Of a stretch of DNA of 41,147 bases, positions 1-8,408 are shown piece after piece. The translations under genes were made by a program, and so were the position numbers. Location of the stretch: contig CALJUR010000046.1 in the NCBI GenBank assembly GCA_937975765.1, positions 1 through 41,147 of the forward strand, given 5' to 3'. The notes under the pieces are model-generated. The model saw nothing but the letters and a program-made list of their open reading frames with translations, had not been told where the DNA came from and ran no database searches. This stretch comes from an uncultured Myxococcales bacterium (GTDB lineage: Bacteria > Myxococcota_A > UBA9042 > DTJE01). Position 1 is the stretch's first letter. Every line of letters starts with the position of its first letter.

Positions 1-745
<745 letters not shown>

Positions 746-774
746 GGACCTCGCCTCCCCGGAAAACGGCGGCG

Positions 775-803
775 AATCTAACGGATACGCGCGCGTGAGT
801 CAA
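775..803 (-). promoter_or_regulatory. Candidate sigma-70 promoter for lysS
   Basis: On the minus strand, TTGACT (798-803) and TAGATT (775-780) are separated by 17 bp, about 30 bp upstream of the lysS start. Both boxes and the spacing fit the sigma-70 consensus. Confidence 0.65.
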
Positions 804-843
804 ACCCGGAGTCGCGCGGCCCATTCCCCGGCGGGGGGCGGTT

Positions 844-2358
844 TCACGAGCAGCGGCTGGGATTGGCGCGGGGCGGGGGCACGACGGGACGGGACAGCGC
901 CCCGATCACCGCGTCGTCGGGCAGGCGGGGGGAGTGCGCGCCGCAGGAGTCGGCCGGCGTGACCGCCCGCGCGCGGCTGGGATAGAAGCCGTGATCCTGC
1001 AGCACCTGGAACTTCGGCCGGATGTTGGTCTCGTAGTCCGCCAGCAGGAAGCCCGGGAAGACGTCCGGGTGCTGCCGGATGAAGTCGAACTTCGCCTGGT
1101 GGCGCGGGTCCATCGACAGGTGCCCGTCGTCGCACACCTCGTGCCCGGTCACCATGTACTCCGGCAGCATCGCCGGCGTGAAACGCAGCAGGCCGGAATC
1201 CTTGTACTCCTGGTAGATGTCCGTCTGCGGCAGCATCGCCAGCAGCGACGGCAGGATCCGCGCCCCCATCAGCCGGAACGCGATCATCTGGAACAGGCTC
1301 TGCCGGAACTGGTCCATCGTCTCGAACGGGAAGCCCCAGATGAAGAAGCAGTCCACGCGCGGGAAGATGCGGGTCGCGCGCGAGACCAGCGACACCGCCT
1401 GGTCGGCCGTGAAGCCCTTCTTCAGGCGCAGCAGCAGTTCCGGGCTGCCCGTCTCGATCCCCAGCCGGAACTCCAGGCAGCCCGATTTCGCCATCGCGGC
1501 CATGCTGCGGTCGGTCGCCAGGTTCACGCGGCCGAACGCCTTCCAGCGCAGGGGAAGGCCCGTCGCGGTGAGCGCGGCGCAGAAGTCCAGCACGCGCTGC
1601 TCGGTGGAGAAGAAGAACTCGTCCTGGAACAGGAACAGGTCGATGCCGGCGTCCCGGTGCAGTTGCACCATCTCGTCCACGACGTCGCTGACGCTGCGGA
1701 AGAACGGCTGGCGGCCCCAGATGGGGGCAACGCTGCAGAAGGTGCAGGGGAACGGGCAGCCGCGCGAAGTCACCATGCCGTAGCCGGCGTATCGTCGCAG
1801 GTCCACCCGGTGGAACGCGGGCCGGGGCAGCGAGTCCAGGTCCTGGATTCGATCGGCGGGCGGGTTGCGCACGATGCCGCCGTCGCGCCGGTACACGATG
1901 CCCGGCACGCCGTCGAGGTCCGCGCCGTCCTTCAGCGCGCGCAGCAGGATCGGCACCGCCCGCTCGCCTTCGCCGTGGGCCACCAGGTCCACCCACGGGA
2001 AGCGTTCCAGCACCGTCTCCTCGACGCCGGAGGGCCCGACGCCGCCCAGCACGACCGTCCGGTCGGGCCAGCGCCGCTTGATCTCGCGCGCCGCCAGCAC
2101 CGCGAACGGCAGCAGGTTCGCCATGCAGGACAGGCCGACGACGGGCGCCGGGTCCTCGCAGAAGTCCGCCACCAGCACCGGGTCGAACGGGTCGTCGTGC
2201 GCGTTCAACTGGTAGTCGCGGAAGTCCACGTCGAAGCCGGCCCGCTCCAGCACCGACACCAGGTACAACGGGCCCAGCGGCACGTGCAGCTCGCGTTCCA
2301 CCGTGTCCAGGTACCGGATGAACAGCAGGTTCAGGTTCACCAGCGTCAGGTCGCTCAT
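844..2358 (-). CDS. Cobalamin-binding (class B) radical SAM protein
   Basis: This is a 504-residue protein. Residues about 25-165 look like a B12-binding Rossmann domain (VVGLSCMANLLPF, then TVVLGGVGPSG, ending in LVAHGEGERAV). The radical SAM domain follows, with its [4Fe-4S] motif at Cys201, Cys205 and Cys208 (GCPFPCTFC), then a TIM-barrel with FQDEFFF and FRLGIETGSPELL. The C-terminus is Pro/Arg-rich. Family knowledge: class B enzymes of this type methylate or rearrange unactivated carbons, and some modify peptides. The ATG at 2356-2358 overlaps the TGA of the upstream gene by 4 bp (ATGA), so the two are probably translated together. I infer that the upstream protein is its substrate or partner. 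Alternatives are a lipid, hopanoid or cofactor methyltransferase. The specific reaction cannot be read from the sequence. Confidence 0.88.
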   Translation of the reverse strand: MSDLTLVNLNLLFIRYLDTVERELHVPLGPLYLVSVLERAGFDVDFRDYQLNAHDDPFDPVLVADFCEDPAPVVGLSCMANLLPFAVLAAREIKRRWPDRTVVLGGVGPSGVEETVLERFPWVDLVAHGEGERAVPILLRALKDGADLDGVPGIVYRRDGGIVRNPPADRIQDLDSLPRPAFHRVDLRRYAGYGMVTSRGCPFPCTFCSVAPIWGRQPFFRSVSDVVDEMVQLHRDAGIDLFLFQDEFFFSTEQRVLDFCAALTATGLPLRWKAFGRVNLATDRSMAAMAKSGCLEFRLGIETGSPELLLRLKKGFTADQAVSLVSRATRIFPRVDCFFIWGFPFETMDQFRQSLFQMIAFRLMGARILPSLLAMLPQTDIYQEYKDSGLLRFTPAMLPEYMVTGHEVCDDGHLSMDPRHQAKFDFIRQHPDVFPGFLLADYETNIRPKFQVLQDHGFYPSRARAVTPADSCGAHSPRLPDDAVIGALSRPVVPPPRANPSRCS

Positions 2359-3152
2359 GCACGGCCTCCGCGGTCGGCGGGGCGGGGCAGGGCGGCCGGG
2401 TCCGCACCCGAGTCCGAGGCGACGTCCGGCATTCCGGCCCCGGGGTCGTCGGGCAGGATCCCGCCCACCACGGGCGCGTCGGCGTCCATCATCACGTCCC
2501 CGGGCGGGGCGTCGAACTCCTGCACGTCGGGCTGGGTGCCCCCGTCCGGGTAGATCTCCCCCACGTCGGCGTCCATTGATCCGGCGTCCTCCACGGCATC
2601 GATGAACGGGGACTCGTCGGGGATGTCCGGATCGATGCCGACGTCGACCGGCGGCGGCACGTCCGTCTCGATGCCGCGGGTGGGATCGTCGTCCGGCGCG
2701 ATGTCCACCTCCGCCCCGGGGTCCTGCCTGACGTCCCGGTCCGGCTCGATGCCCCCGGATACCATGTTCGGGCACCCTACCGAGGCCGTGCCGGTCGCCA
2801 GGGTCAGGAAGGTCGCCGCGACCGACTTCAGGAAGGGGCGCTGCGGGCGCGACCGGGGCTGGACCGCGTCGATCATCGCGGCCAGGGAGTCGGGGCCCAC
2901 CGCGTCCAGCACCGCCGCCTCGCCCTCGGACAGCGCCAGGCCCGCGGCCCGCAGCGCCACGGCCCGGTTCGCCAGCAGCGCCGTACGGAAGTCCCGGTCC
3001 GTCGCCGCCAGGTACAGCACCCGTTCCAGGCCGACCTTCACGGACATCCTCAGGGACGGCCGCTTGCGGGGCTGGCCGCCCACGATGGTGGTGCGGACCA
3101 GTCCTTCCCCTTCGCGCAGTTCGACGCCGTGCGCCTCCCGGGTTTCCTTCAT
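2355..3152 (-). CDS. RiPP-precursor-like protein: helical leader, hydrophobic segment, Asp/Pro-rich repeat tail
   Basis: This 265-residue protein has no function I recognise with certainty. Residues 41-97 form a compact predicted helical domain (FRTALLANRAVALRAAGLAL, then SEGEAAVLDAVGPDSLAAM). It resembles the short leader domains of Os1348/Franean1_4349-type RiPP precursors, with the 'fR..Ll..p...L...Gl.Ls..E...L' pattern. Residues 101-110 are basic. Residues 107-126 are hydrophobic and end at the only cysteine, Cys127. Residues 128-265 are low-complexity, rich in Asp, Pro, Gly and Val, and carry four GIxxDx(P/D) motifs at 134, 160, 172 and 231. The ATG at 3150-3152 follows AGGAGG with good spacing. 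Its stop overlaps the start of the B12 radical SAM gene. It could be a modified peptide precursor or an anchored lipoprotein with an acidic spacer tail. Existence of the gene is confident; its role is inferred. Confidence 0.8.
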   Translation of the reverse strand: MKETREAHGVELREGEGLVRTTIVGGQPRKRPSLRMSVKVGLERVLYLAATDRDFRTALLANRAVALRAAGLALSEGEAAVLDAVGPDSLAAMIDAVQPRSRPQRPFLKSVAATFLTLATGTASVGCPNMVSGGIEPDRDVRQDPGAEVDIAPDDDPTRGIETDVPPPVDVGIDPDIPDESPFIDAVEDAGSMDADVGEIYPDGGTQPDVQEFDAPPGDVMMDADAPVVGGILPDDPGAGMPDVASDSGADPAALPRPADRGGRA

Positions 3153-3381
3153 GGTCTCGGCCTCCTGGGGGTTCGGGAACCATTCTACCGAACCCGGGGG
3201 AGGCCGCGCGGAAATCTTGTCCCTCCGGGGCCGGGAAGGGGTGTTCGATCCCGGGACAGAGGGGACATCCCGGTGTCTCGAAACCGGACATGCGGACTCC
3301 GCGAAATCTTCAGCATCGGCGCGGGGCGGTTCTGGAACGCTATGATAATACATGAAAAATCAGGGTGTCCCGGAGGGAGGG

Positions 3382-4881
3382 CTAGGCGTTGTTCTCGGTC
3401 AGGAACGAGTGCATCTCGCGGCACAGGGCGGGGTTCTTCAGCCGCGACAGCGCCTTCACCTCGATCTGGCGCACGCGCTCGCGGGTCAGCCCGACCGCCT
3501 CGCCGACCTCCTCCAGCGTGTGCTCGCGCCGCGTCCCGATGCCGTAGCGCAACCGGATGACGGCCTCTTCCTTGGGGGTCAGGCCGGCCAGCAGCTTGCG
3601 GATCCCGCAGCGCAGGTCCGCGTCCACGGCCTCGTCGAACGGGTGCGTGGCGTTCGTGTCCTCGACCAGGTCCATCAACTGGGCGTCGTCGTCCCCGATG
3701 GGATGCTCCAGGCTGATGGTCCGCACGGTCGTCCGCTCGGCCCGCTCGACCTGGTCGGCCGTGAAGCCCGACTCCTTCGCCAGTTCGTCGGTCGTCGGGT
3801 CGCGATCCAGTTCGTGCTGCAGGCGCGCCCGCGTCTTCTGCACCTTGGACAGGCACTCGACCAGGTGCAGCGGCACCCGGATGGTCCGGCCGTGCTCGGC
3901 CAGGGCCCGGGTGATCGACTGACGGATCCACCACGTCGCGTAGGTGCTGAACTTGTGCCCGAAGCGCCAGTCGAACCGGCCGACCGCCTTCATCAGGCCG
4001 ATGTTGCCTTCCTGGATGAGGTCCAGCAGCGGCATGCCGCGGTTCATGTAGTGCTTGGCGATGCTGACGACCAGCCGCAGGTTCGCCCGGATCATCCGGG
4101 ACCGAGCCTGGGTCACCTGCCGCTGGGCGTCCGCCAGGGCCCGGACCTGGTCCGCCAGGAGGTCGCCGGACAGCCCGACCACCAGTTCCGCCGCGCGGGC
4201 CGTGGCCGCGCCCGCAAGGATACCCGCGTCCAGGTCCAGCGCGCCGAACGCGCTGGCGTCCGACCGGTCCTCCGGGTCCGGGACCAGGCTCGCGCCGGAC
4301 AGCCGGCCCAGCTGGTGGGACAGGGTCCGGATGATCATGCGCACGATCCCGGCGCCGAACCGGAACTCGCCGTACGCCTCGTGCAGCGAGGCCGCCAGCC
4401 ACTCCTCGGCCTTGGCCTGGCCGTTCTTCCCCTTGCCCATGCGGCGCCAGCGGGACGACAGATCCTCGACCCGCGCCGCGAACGACTCCAGTTCCTGCGT
4501 CAGTGACGGGGTCCAGTCCTCGTGGCTGGACTCCTCCAGGGTGGCGACGTCGGACAGGGCGACCTCGCCGGAGGTCAGCCGGCGCGGGAAGCCCAGCAGG
4601 TGTTCGCGGCAGAAGGGGATGCGGACCATCGTGTCGAACGTGCGGCGGTTGCCTTCCTCCATCGCGATCGCCAGGTCGCGCTCCTCGTCGCGCGACAGCA
4701 AGGCGGTGTCGCCCACGCGACTGAGGTAGGCCAGGATGCCGTTGATCGGGGCATCCTCGTCGGGAGGCAGCATCTCGGCGCGCGGGTCGTCGAAACCTGC
4801 GCCGGCGAGTTCCAGGTTCTCGGGGTTCCGGCAGCCGTCCCGGGTCCCGTCAGCGAACCGTTCCTTCCTGCGTGCAATCAT
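3382..4881 (-). CDS. rpoD: RNA polymerase sigma factor, RpoD/sigma-70 family
   Basis: This 499-residue sigma factor directs core RNA polymerase to promoters. Region 1.2 is near residues 47-85 (INGILAYLSRVGDTALLSRD). A long non-conserved insert of about 150 residues follows. Region 2 is near 258-340 (RMIRANLRLVVSIAKHYMNR, the GMPLLDLIQEGNIGLMKAV core, and KFSTYATWWIRQSITRALAE). Region 3 follows, and region 4 is near 430-499 (LTPKEEAVIRLRYGIG, then LTRERVRQIEVKALSRL). The non-conserved insert and region 1.2 are typical of primary or closely related sigma factors. No acidic region 1.1 of usual length is seen. The chosen ATG (4879-4881) has GGAGG at normal distance; the open frame extends 86 codons upstream without family similarity. 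It is transcribed alone, divergently from nrdJ. An RpoD paralogue is possible, because no rpoB/C or dnaG context is present. Confidence 0.88.
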   Translation of the reverse strand: MIARRKERFADGTRDGCRNPENLELAGAGFDDPRAEMLPPDEDAPINGILAYLSRVGDTALLSRDEERDLAIAMEEGNRRTFDTMVRIPFCREHLLGFPRRLTSGEVALSDVATLEESSHEDWTPSLTQELESFAARVEDLSSRWRRMGKGKNGQAKAEEWLAASLHEAYGEFRFGAGIVRMIIRTLSHQLGRLSGASLVPDPEDRSDASAFGALDLDAGILAGAATARAAELVVGLSGDLLADQVRALADAQRQVTQARSRMIRANLRLVVSIAKHYMNRGMPLLDLIQEGNIGLMKAVGRFDWRFGHKFSTYATWWIRQSITRALAEHGRTIRVPLHLVECLSKVQKTRARLQHELDRDPTTDELAKESGFTADQVERAERTTVRTISLEHPIGDDDAQLMDLVEDTNATHPFDEAVDADLRCGIRKLLAGLTPKEEAVIRLRYGIGTRREHTLEEVGEAVGLTRERVRQIEVKALSRLKNPALCREMHSFLTENNA

Positions 4882-5103
4882 CGCAGCCTCCGAGCCACGC
4901 CAAGGAAACCTTCTGCAAGGAACGGGCCACGCAACACCGAGGGAGACAACCGTTTGGAATCCCCCGGGTTGAAACAAGGACAAAATGTATCCGAACTGGA
5001 GGAAGTCCAGGGGGCCGTCCGGAACCGTGATCCGAATGTCATGGGCAGGACAAAAACCTGCGGACGGGCGGGATCTGTCGAAAGAGCCGCGCAACTCCCG
5101 GAA

Positions 5104-5119
5104 TGTCCATGTATTGTGG
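5104..5119 (+). promoter_or_regulatory. NrdR box 1 (degenerate left half)
   Basis: TGTCCATGTATTGTGG matches the right half of the NrdR box well (TATTGTGG); the left half is poor. It starts exactly 32 bp before the better box at 5136. That matches the about three-helical-turn spacing known for paired NrdR sites. Confidence 0.6.
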
Positions 5120-5135
5120 TGAACAGCGTTCCCGA

Positions 5136-5151
5136 CCACAACATCTTGTGG
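5136..5151 (+). promoter_or_regulatory. NrdR box 2 (strong)
   Basis: CCACAACATCTTGTGG has perfect 6-bp inverted arms around CATC and fits the NrdR consensus (ACAC.ATAT.T.GTGT-like). It lies 8 bp upstream of the nrdJ -35 box. NrdR is the ATP/dATP-sensing repressor of ribonucleotide reductase genes, so feedback control of nrdJ is expected. Confidence 0.75.
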
Positions 5152-5158
5152 CTTTTTC

Positions 5159-5188
5159 TTGACAGACCGGCGACGGCGGGCCTATCCT
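5159..5188 (+). promoter_or_regulatory. Candidate sigma-70 promoter for nrdJ
   Basis: A consensus TTGACA (5159-5164) and TATCCT (5183-5188) are separated by 18 bp. Transcription would start near 5195 and give a leader of about 160 nt. Confidence 0.7.
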
Positions 5189-5357
5189 CGTGAATGGCGG
5201 CGACGCCGTTTCCAGCGACAGGCGCGGAGGTTCACGGTGCGCCGCCGACGGCGGCCCGGGGATGGATCGCGCCTGCGGGGATGCAATGATGCGTCGAACC
5301 ACGAATCGACGCGGATCGCGGGGGAAGGAAGGAATGAGTGGAATCCAGGAGGATCTG

Positions 5358-8177
5358 ATGTTCAGCAACCAGGCCGCGCCGGCGGTCTCGCCCGATCATG
5401 CCGAGGAAGTGCTTCGCGAGACCGCGGCCCGGATGGCCGCGAACGCGATGCCGGCGACGCCCATTCCCGCGAACCGGCCCGCGGACGAAGCGCCCGCGAT
5501 CCAGGTGAAGCCCGGGGACCGGCCGGCGATCAAGTTCGATCGCCGCTTCACCAAGGCGGGCGAGAACCCGTACGACCTGGTGAAGTGGGAGAAGCGGTCC
5601 GCCGTCATCCACGGCGAGGAGGGCCGCGAGGTCTTCCGCCAGGACGACATGGACTTCCCGTCGTTCTACAGCCAGTCGGCGACGAACGTCATCGCGTCCC
5701 GGTACTTCCGGGGCACCCTGGGCACGCCCCAGCGCGAGCGCAGCGTCAAGGCCATGATCTCGCGCGTGGTGGACACCCTGGCGGCCTGGGCGCTGGAGGA
5801 CGGCTATCTGGACCCGGCCGGCACCGAGGCCTTCCGGGACGAACTGACCCACCTGATCCTGCACCAGTACGGCAGCTTCAACAGCCCGGTCTGGTTCAAC
5901 GTGGGCGTCGAGGCGCGCCCGCAGTGCTCGGCCTGCTTCATCAACGCGGTCGAGGACACGATGGAGTCCATCCTGGGCCTGGTGAAGACCGAGGGCATGC
6001 TGTTCAAGTTCGGGTCCGGCACCGGGACCAACTTCTCGGCGCTGCGGTCGTCGAGGGAGCGGCTGCGCGGCGGCGGGCACCCGTCCGGCCCGGTCTCCTT
6101 CATGCGCGGGTACGACGCGTTCGCGGGCGTCATCAAGTCCGGCGGCAAGACGCGCCGCGCGGCCAAGATGGTCATCCTGAACGCGGACCACCCGGACATC
6201 ATGGAATTCGTCAACTGCAAGGTGAACGAGGAGAAGAAGGCCCACGCGCTGATCGAGGCCGGATACGACGGCACCTTCGGCGGCGAGGCGTACGAGTCGA
6301 TCGCCTTCCAGAACGCCAACAACAGCGTCCGCGTCACCGACGAGTTCATGCAGGCGGTCGAGCGGGACGGCAAGTGGCAGACCAAGGCGATCACCACCGG
6401 GAAGGCGGTGGAGACCCTGAAGGCGAAGGAGGTCATGCGGGCCATCGCGGATGCGGCCTGGGCGTGCGGCGACCCCGGCATGCAGTTCGACACGACGACC
6501 AACGACTGGCACACCTGCTCGGCGTCGGGCCGGATCAACGCGTCCAACCCGTGCAGCGAGTTCATGTTCCTGGACAACTCGGCCTGCAACCTGGCCTCGC
6601 TGAACCTGATGAAGTTCCTGGACGCCGAGGGCACGTTCGACACCGACGCCTTCCTGCACGCGGTGCGGACGTTCATCCTGGCCCAGGAGGTCATCGTCAG
6701 CCGCGCCAACTACCCGACCGACTCGATCGGCGCGAACAGCGAGAAGTACCGCCCGCTGGGCCTGGGCTACGCGAACCTGGGCGCGATGCTGATGCAGTGG
6801 GGCCTGCCCTACGACAGCGACGGCGGGCGCGCGATGGCCGCCGCGGTGACCGCGCTGATGACGGGCGAGTCGTACGCGCAGAGTGCCCGGATCGCCGCGC
6901 GCGTCGGCACGTTCCAGGCCTTCCCCGAGAACCGCGACTCGATGCTGCGGGTCATCCGCAAGCACCGCTCGGCGCTGGACCGCATCGCCGACCGGTACGT
7001 GCCCCGGCCGCTGATGGACGCCGCGCGCGCCTCGTGGGAGGACGCGGTGCACCTGGGCGAGGTGCACGGCTACCGCAACGCGCAGACGACGCTGCTGGCC
7101 CCCACCGGCACCATCGGCTTCATGATGGACTGCGACACCACCGGCATCGAGCCGGACCTGGCCATCGTGAAGTACAAGAACCTGGTCGGCGGTGGCCTGA
7201 TGAAGATCGTCAACCAGACGGTGCCGGCCGCGCTGCGCCGCCTGGGCTACGAGGACCCGAACGCCAAGCAGATCCTGGACTTCATCGAGAAGCACGACAC
7301 GATCGAGGGCGCGCCCGGCCTGAAGGACGAACACCTCCCGGTCTTCGACTGCGCGTTCAAGCCGGCCAAGGGCGTCCGCTGCATCGCGGTGGACGGCCAC
7401 GTGCGGATGATGGCGGCGGTCCAGCCGTTCCTGTCCGGCGCCATCAGCAAGACCGTGAACATGCCCAACGAGGCCACGCCTGACGACGTCATGAAGACCT
7501 ACGTGGACGCGTGGCGGCTGGGCCTGAAGGCGATCGCGATCTACCGGGACGGATCGAAGATGTCCCAGCCGGTCACCACCGCCAAGAACGGCGAGACGGC
7601 GAACGGCAAGGAGGCTATCCCGGCCGAGGCGACGCGCCCGCTGCGCCGCCGGCTGCCGGACGAGCGGCAGTCGATCACGCACAAGTTCAGCATCGCCGGC
7701 CTGGACGGCTACATCACGGTCGGCATGTACGACGATGGCACCCCGGGCGAGATCTTCATCCTGATGGCCAAGCAGGGCAGCGTCATCAGCGGCCTGATGG
7801 ACTCGTTCGCGACGTCGGTGTCGATCGCGCTGCAGTATGGCGTGCCGCTGCAGGTCCTGGTGGACAAGTTCGCGCACGTCCGGTTCGAGCCGGCCGGCTA
7901 CTCGACCAACCCGCAGATCGGCTATGCCAAGTCGATCGTGGACTACGTGTTCCGGTGGCTGGCGCTGAAGTTCCTGACGCCGGAACAGCGGAAGGACGAG
8001 GAGGCCGTTCCCGACATCGAGGCCAAGCAGGGCGTCACCACCACGCCGCCCCAGCAGAACGACCTGTTCGTGAACTCGCAGGACGCGCCGCCCTGCAGCA
8101 ACTGCGGGCACACGATGGTCCGCAACGGCGCCTGCTACAAGTGCCCGAACTGCGGCGAGACGTCCGGCTGCTCGTAG
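5358..8177 (+). CDS. nrdJ: Adenosylcobalamin-dependent (class II) ribonucleoside-diphosphate reductase
   Basis: This 939-residue enzyme reduces ribonucleotides to deoxyribonucleotides, using a thiyl radical generated from coenzyme B12, so it needs no oxygen-dependent small subunit. Seen: the reductase barrel with PCSEFMFLDNSACNLASLNL (the substrate-region Cys is Cys410), TLLAPTGTIGFMMDCDTTGI in place of the usual class I loop, and AIAIYRDGSK near the end of the catalytic domain. The C-terminal tail (about residues 912-939) holds two Cys-x2-Cys pairs (PCSNCGH and YKCPNCGE), a zinc-ribbon-like NrdJ tail. The ATG at 5358 is chosen because AGGAGG lies five bases upstream. An in-frame ATG at 5334, with a purine-rich GGAAGGAAGG before it, would add eight residues. 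Paired NrdR boxes and a strong promoter precede it. No nrdA/nrdB is in the window. Confidence 0.95.
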   Translation: MFSNQAAPAVSPDHAEEVLRETAARMAANAMPATPIPANRPADEAPAIQVKPGDRPAIKFDRRFTKAGENPYDLVKWEKRSAVIHGEEGREVFRQDDMDFPSFYSQSATNVIASRYFRGTLGTPQRERSVKAMISRVVDTLAAWALEDGYLDPAGTEAFRDELTHLILHQYGSFNSPVWFNVGVEARPQCSACFINAVEDTMESILGLVKTEGMLFKFGSGTGTNFSALRSSRERLRGGGHPSGPVSFMRGYDAFAGVIKSGGKTRRAAKMVILNADHPDIMEFVNCKVNEEKKAHALIEAGYDGTFGGEAYESIAFQNANNSVRVTDEFMQAVERDGKWQTKAITTGKAVETLKAKEVMRAIADAAWACGDPGMQFDTTTNDWHTCSASGRINASNPCSEFMFLDNSACNLASLNLMKFLDAEGTFDTDAFLHAVRTFILAQEVIVSRANYPTDSIGANSEKYRPLGLGYANLGAMLMQWGLPYDSDGGRAMAAAVTALMTGESYAQSARIAARVGTFQAFPENRDSMLRVIRKHRSALDRIADRYVPRPLMDAARASWEDAVHLGEVHGYRNAQTTLLAPTGTIGFMMDCDTTGIEPDLAIVKYKNLVGGGLMKIVNQTVPAALRRLGYEDPNAKQILDFIEKHDTIEGAPGLKDEHLPVFDCAFKPAKGVRCIAVDGHVRMMAAVQPFLSGAISKTVNMPNEATPDDVMKTYVDAWRLGLKAIAIYRDGSKMSQPVTTAKNGETANGKEAIPAEATRPLRRRLPDERQSITHKFSIAGLDGYITVGMYDDGTPGEIFILMAKQGSVISGLMDSFATSVSIALQYGVPLQVLVDKFAHVRFEPAGYSTNPQIGYAKSIVDYVFRWLALKFLTPEQRKDEEAVPDIEAKQGVTTTPPQQNDLFVNSQDAPPCSNCGHTMVRNGACYKCPNCGETSGCS

Positions 8178-8278
8178 GCACCCGGCGGTCCCGCCCCCCG
8201 CGACCGGCGATCGACACGGGCCCTTGCGCGCGCGGGCCGACCCGGCGCAACCCGGACCCGATCCGGCGAAAAAATCGC

Positions 8279-8306
8279 TTGCAAGGAATGCGGCTCGGGG
8301 TATCGT
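8279..8306 (+). promoter_or_regulatory. Candidate sigma-70 promoter for the fad operon
   Basis: TTGCAA (8279-8284) and TATCGT (8301-8306) are separated by 16 bp. An A-run lies just upstream (8269-8274). Confidence 0.55.
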
Positions 8307-8320
8307 ACTTCAATCTGCCG

Positions 8321-8332
8321 AGGGACGTCCCT
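8321..8332. promoter_or_regulatory. 12-bp perfect palindrome downstream of the fad promoter
   Basis: AGGGACGTCCCT is a perfect palindrome beginning about 15 bp after the candidate -10 box. That is where a repressor operator could sit. A further leader hairpin (CTCTCC at 8355-8360 with GGAGAG at 8367-8372) follows. The regulator is unknown; fatty-acid control is a guess from position. Confidence 0.35.
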
Positions 8333-8408
8333 AGGACGCCGTCGAGCCAGCGGGCTCTCCATCACGGGAGAGTCTTGTCGTTTCTCTGGTTGTCACGGGA
8401 GGTACATC

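Larger units (their letters stand above)
4882..5357. other. Long divergent intergenic region between rpoD and nrdJ
   Basis: This 476-bp stretch has no credible gene. It is less GC-rich than its surroundings near 5100-5160, where two NrdR-like boxes and an nrdJ promoter sit. The transcribed nrdJ leader (about 5195-5357) contains no cobalamin-riboswitch B12 box that I can see. No convincing promoter for the minus-strand sigma gene was found between 4882 and 5100. Confidence 0.6.

Noticed and set aside
3153..3381. Promoter for the precursor-like gene (TAGAAT on the minus strand at 3182-3187)
   Set aside because: The -10 is good but no acceptable -35 lies 16-18 bp upstream, so it is not listed as a feature; transcription could also continue from the sigma gene.
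5136..5160. Hairpin CCACAA-CATC-TTGTGG followed by CTTTTTCTT, looking like an intrinsic terminator
   Set aside because: No plus-strand gene ends upstream, since the sigma gene is divergent. The element fits an NrdR box better, and its T-run overlaps the nrdJ -35 box.
5190..5357. Possible cobalamin riboswitch in the leader of the B12-dependent nrdJ
   Set aside because: No B12-box sequence or adenosylcobalamin-aptamer pairing was recognised in the leader.
8178..8278. Intrinsic terminator after nrdJ
   Set aside because: Only short imperfect GC inversions are present, without a T-run. The A-run at 8269-8274 belongs to the fad promoter region.
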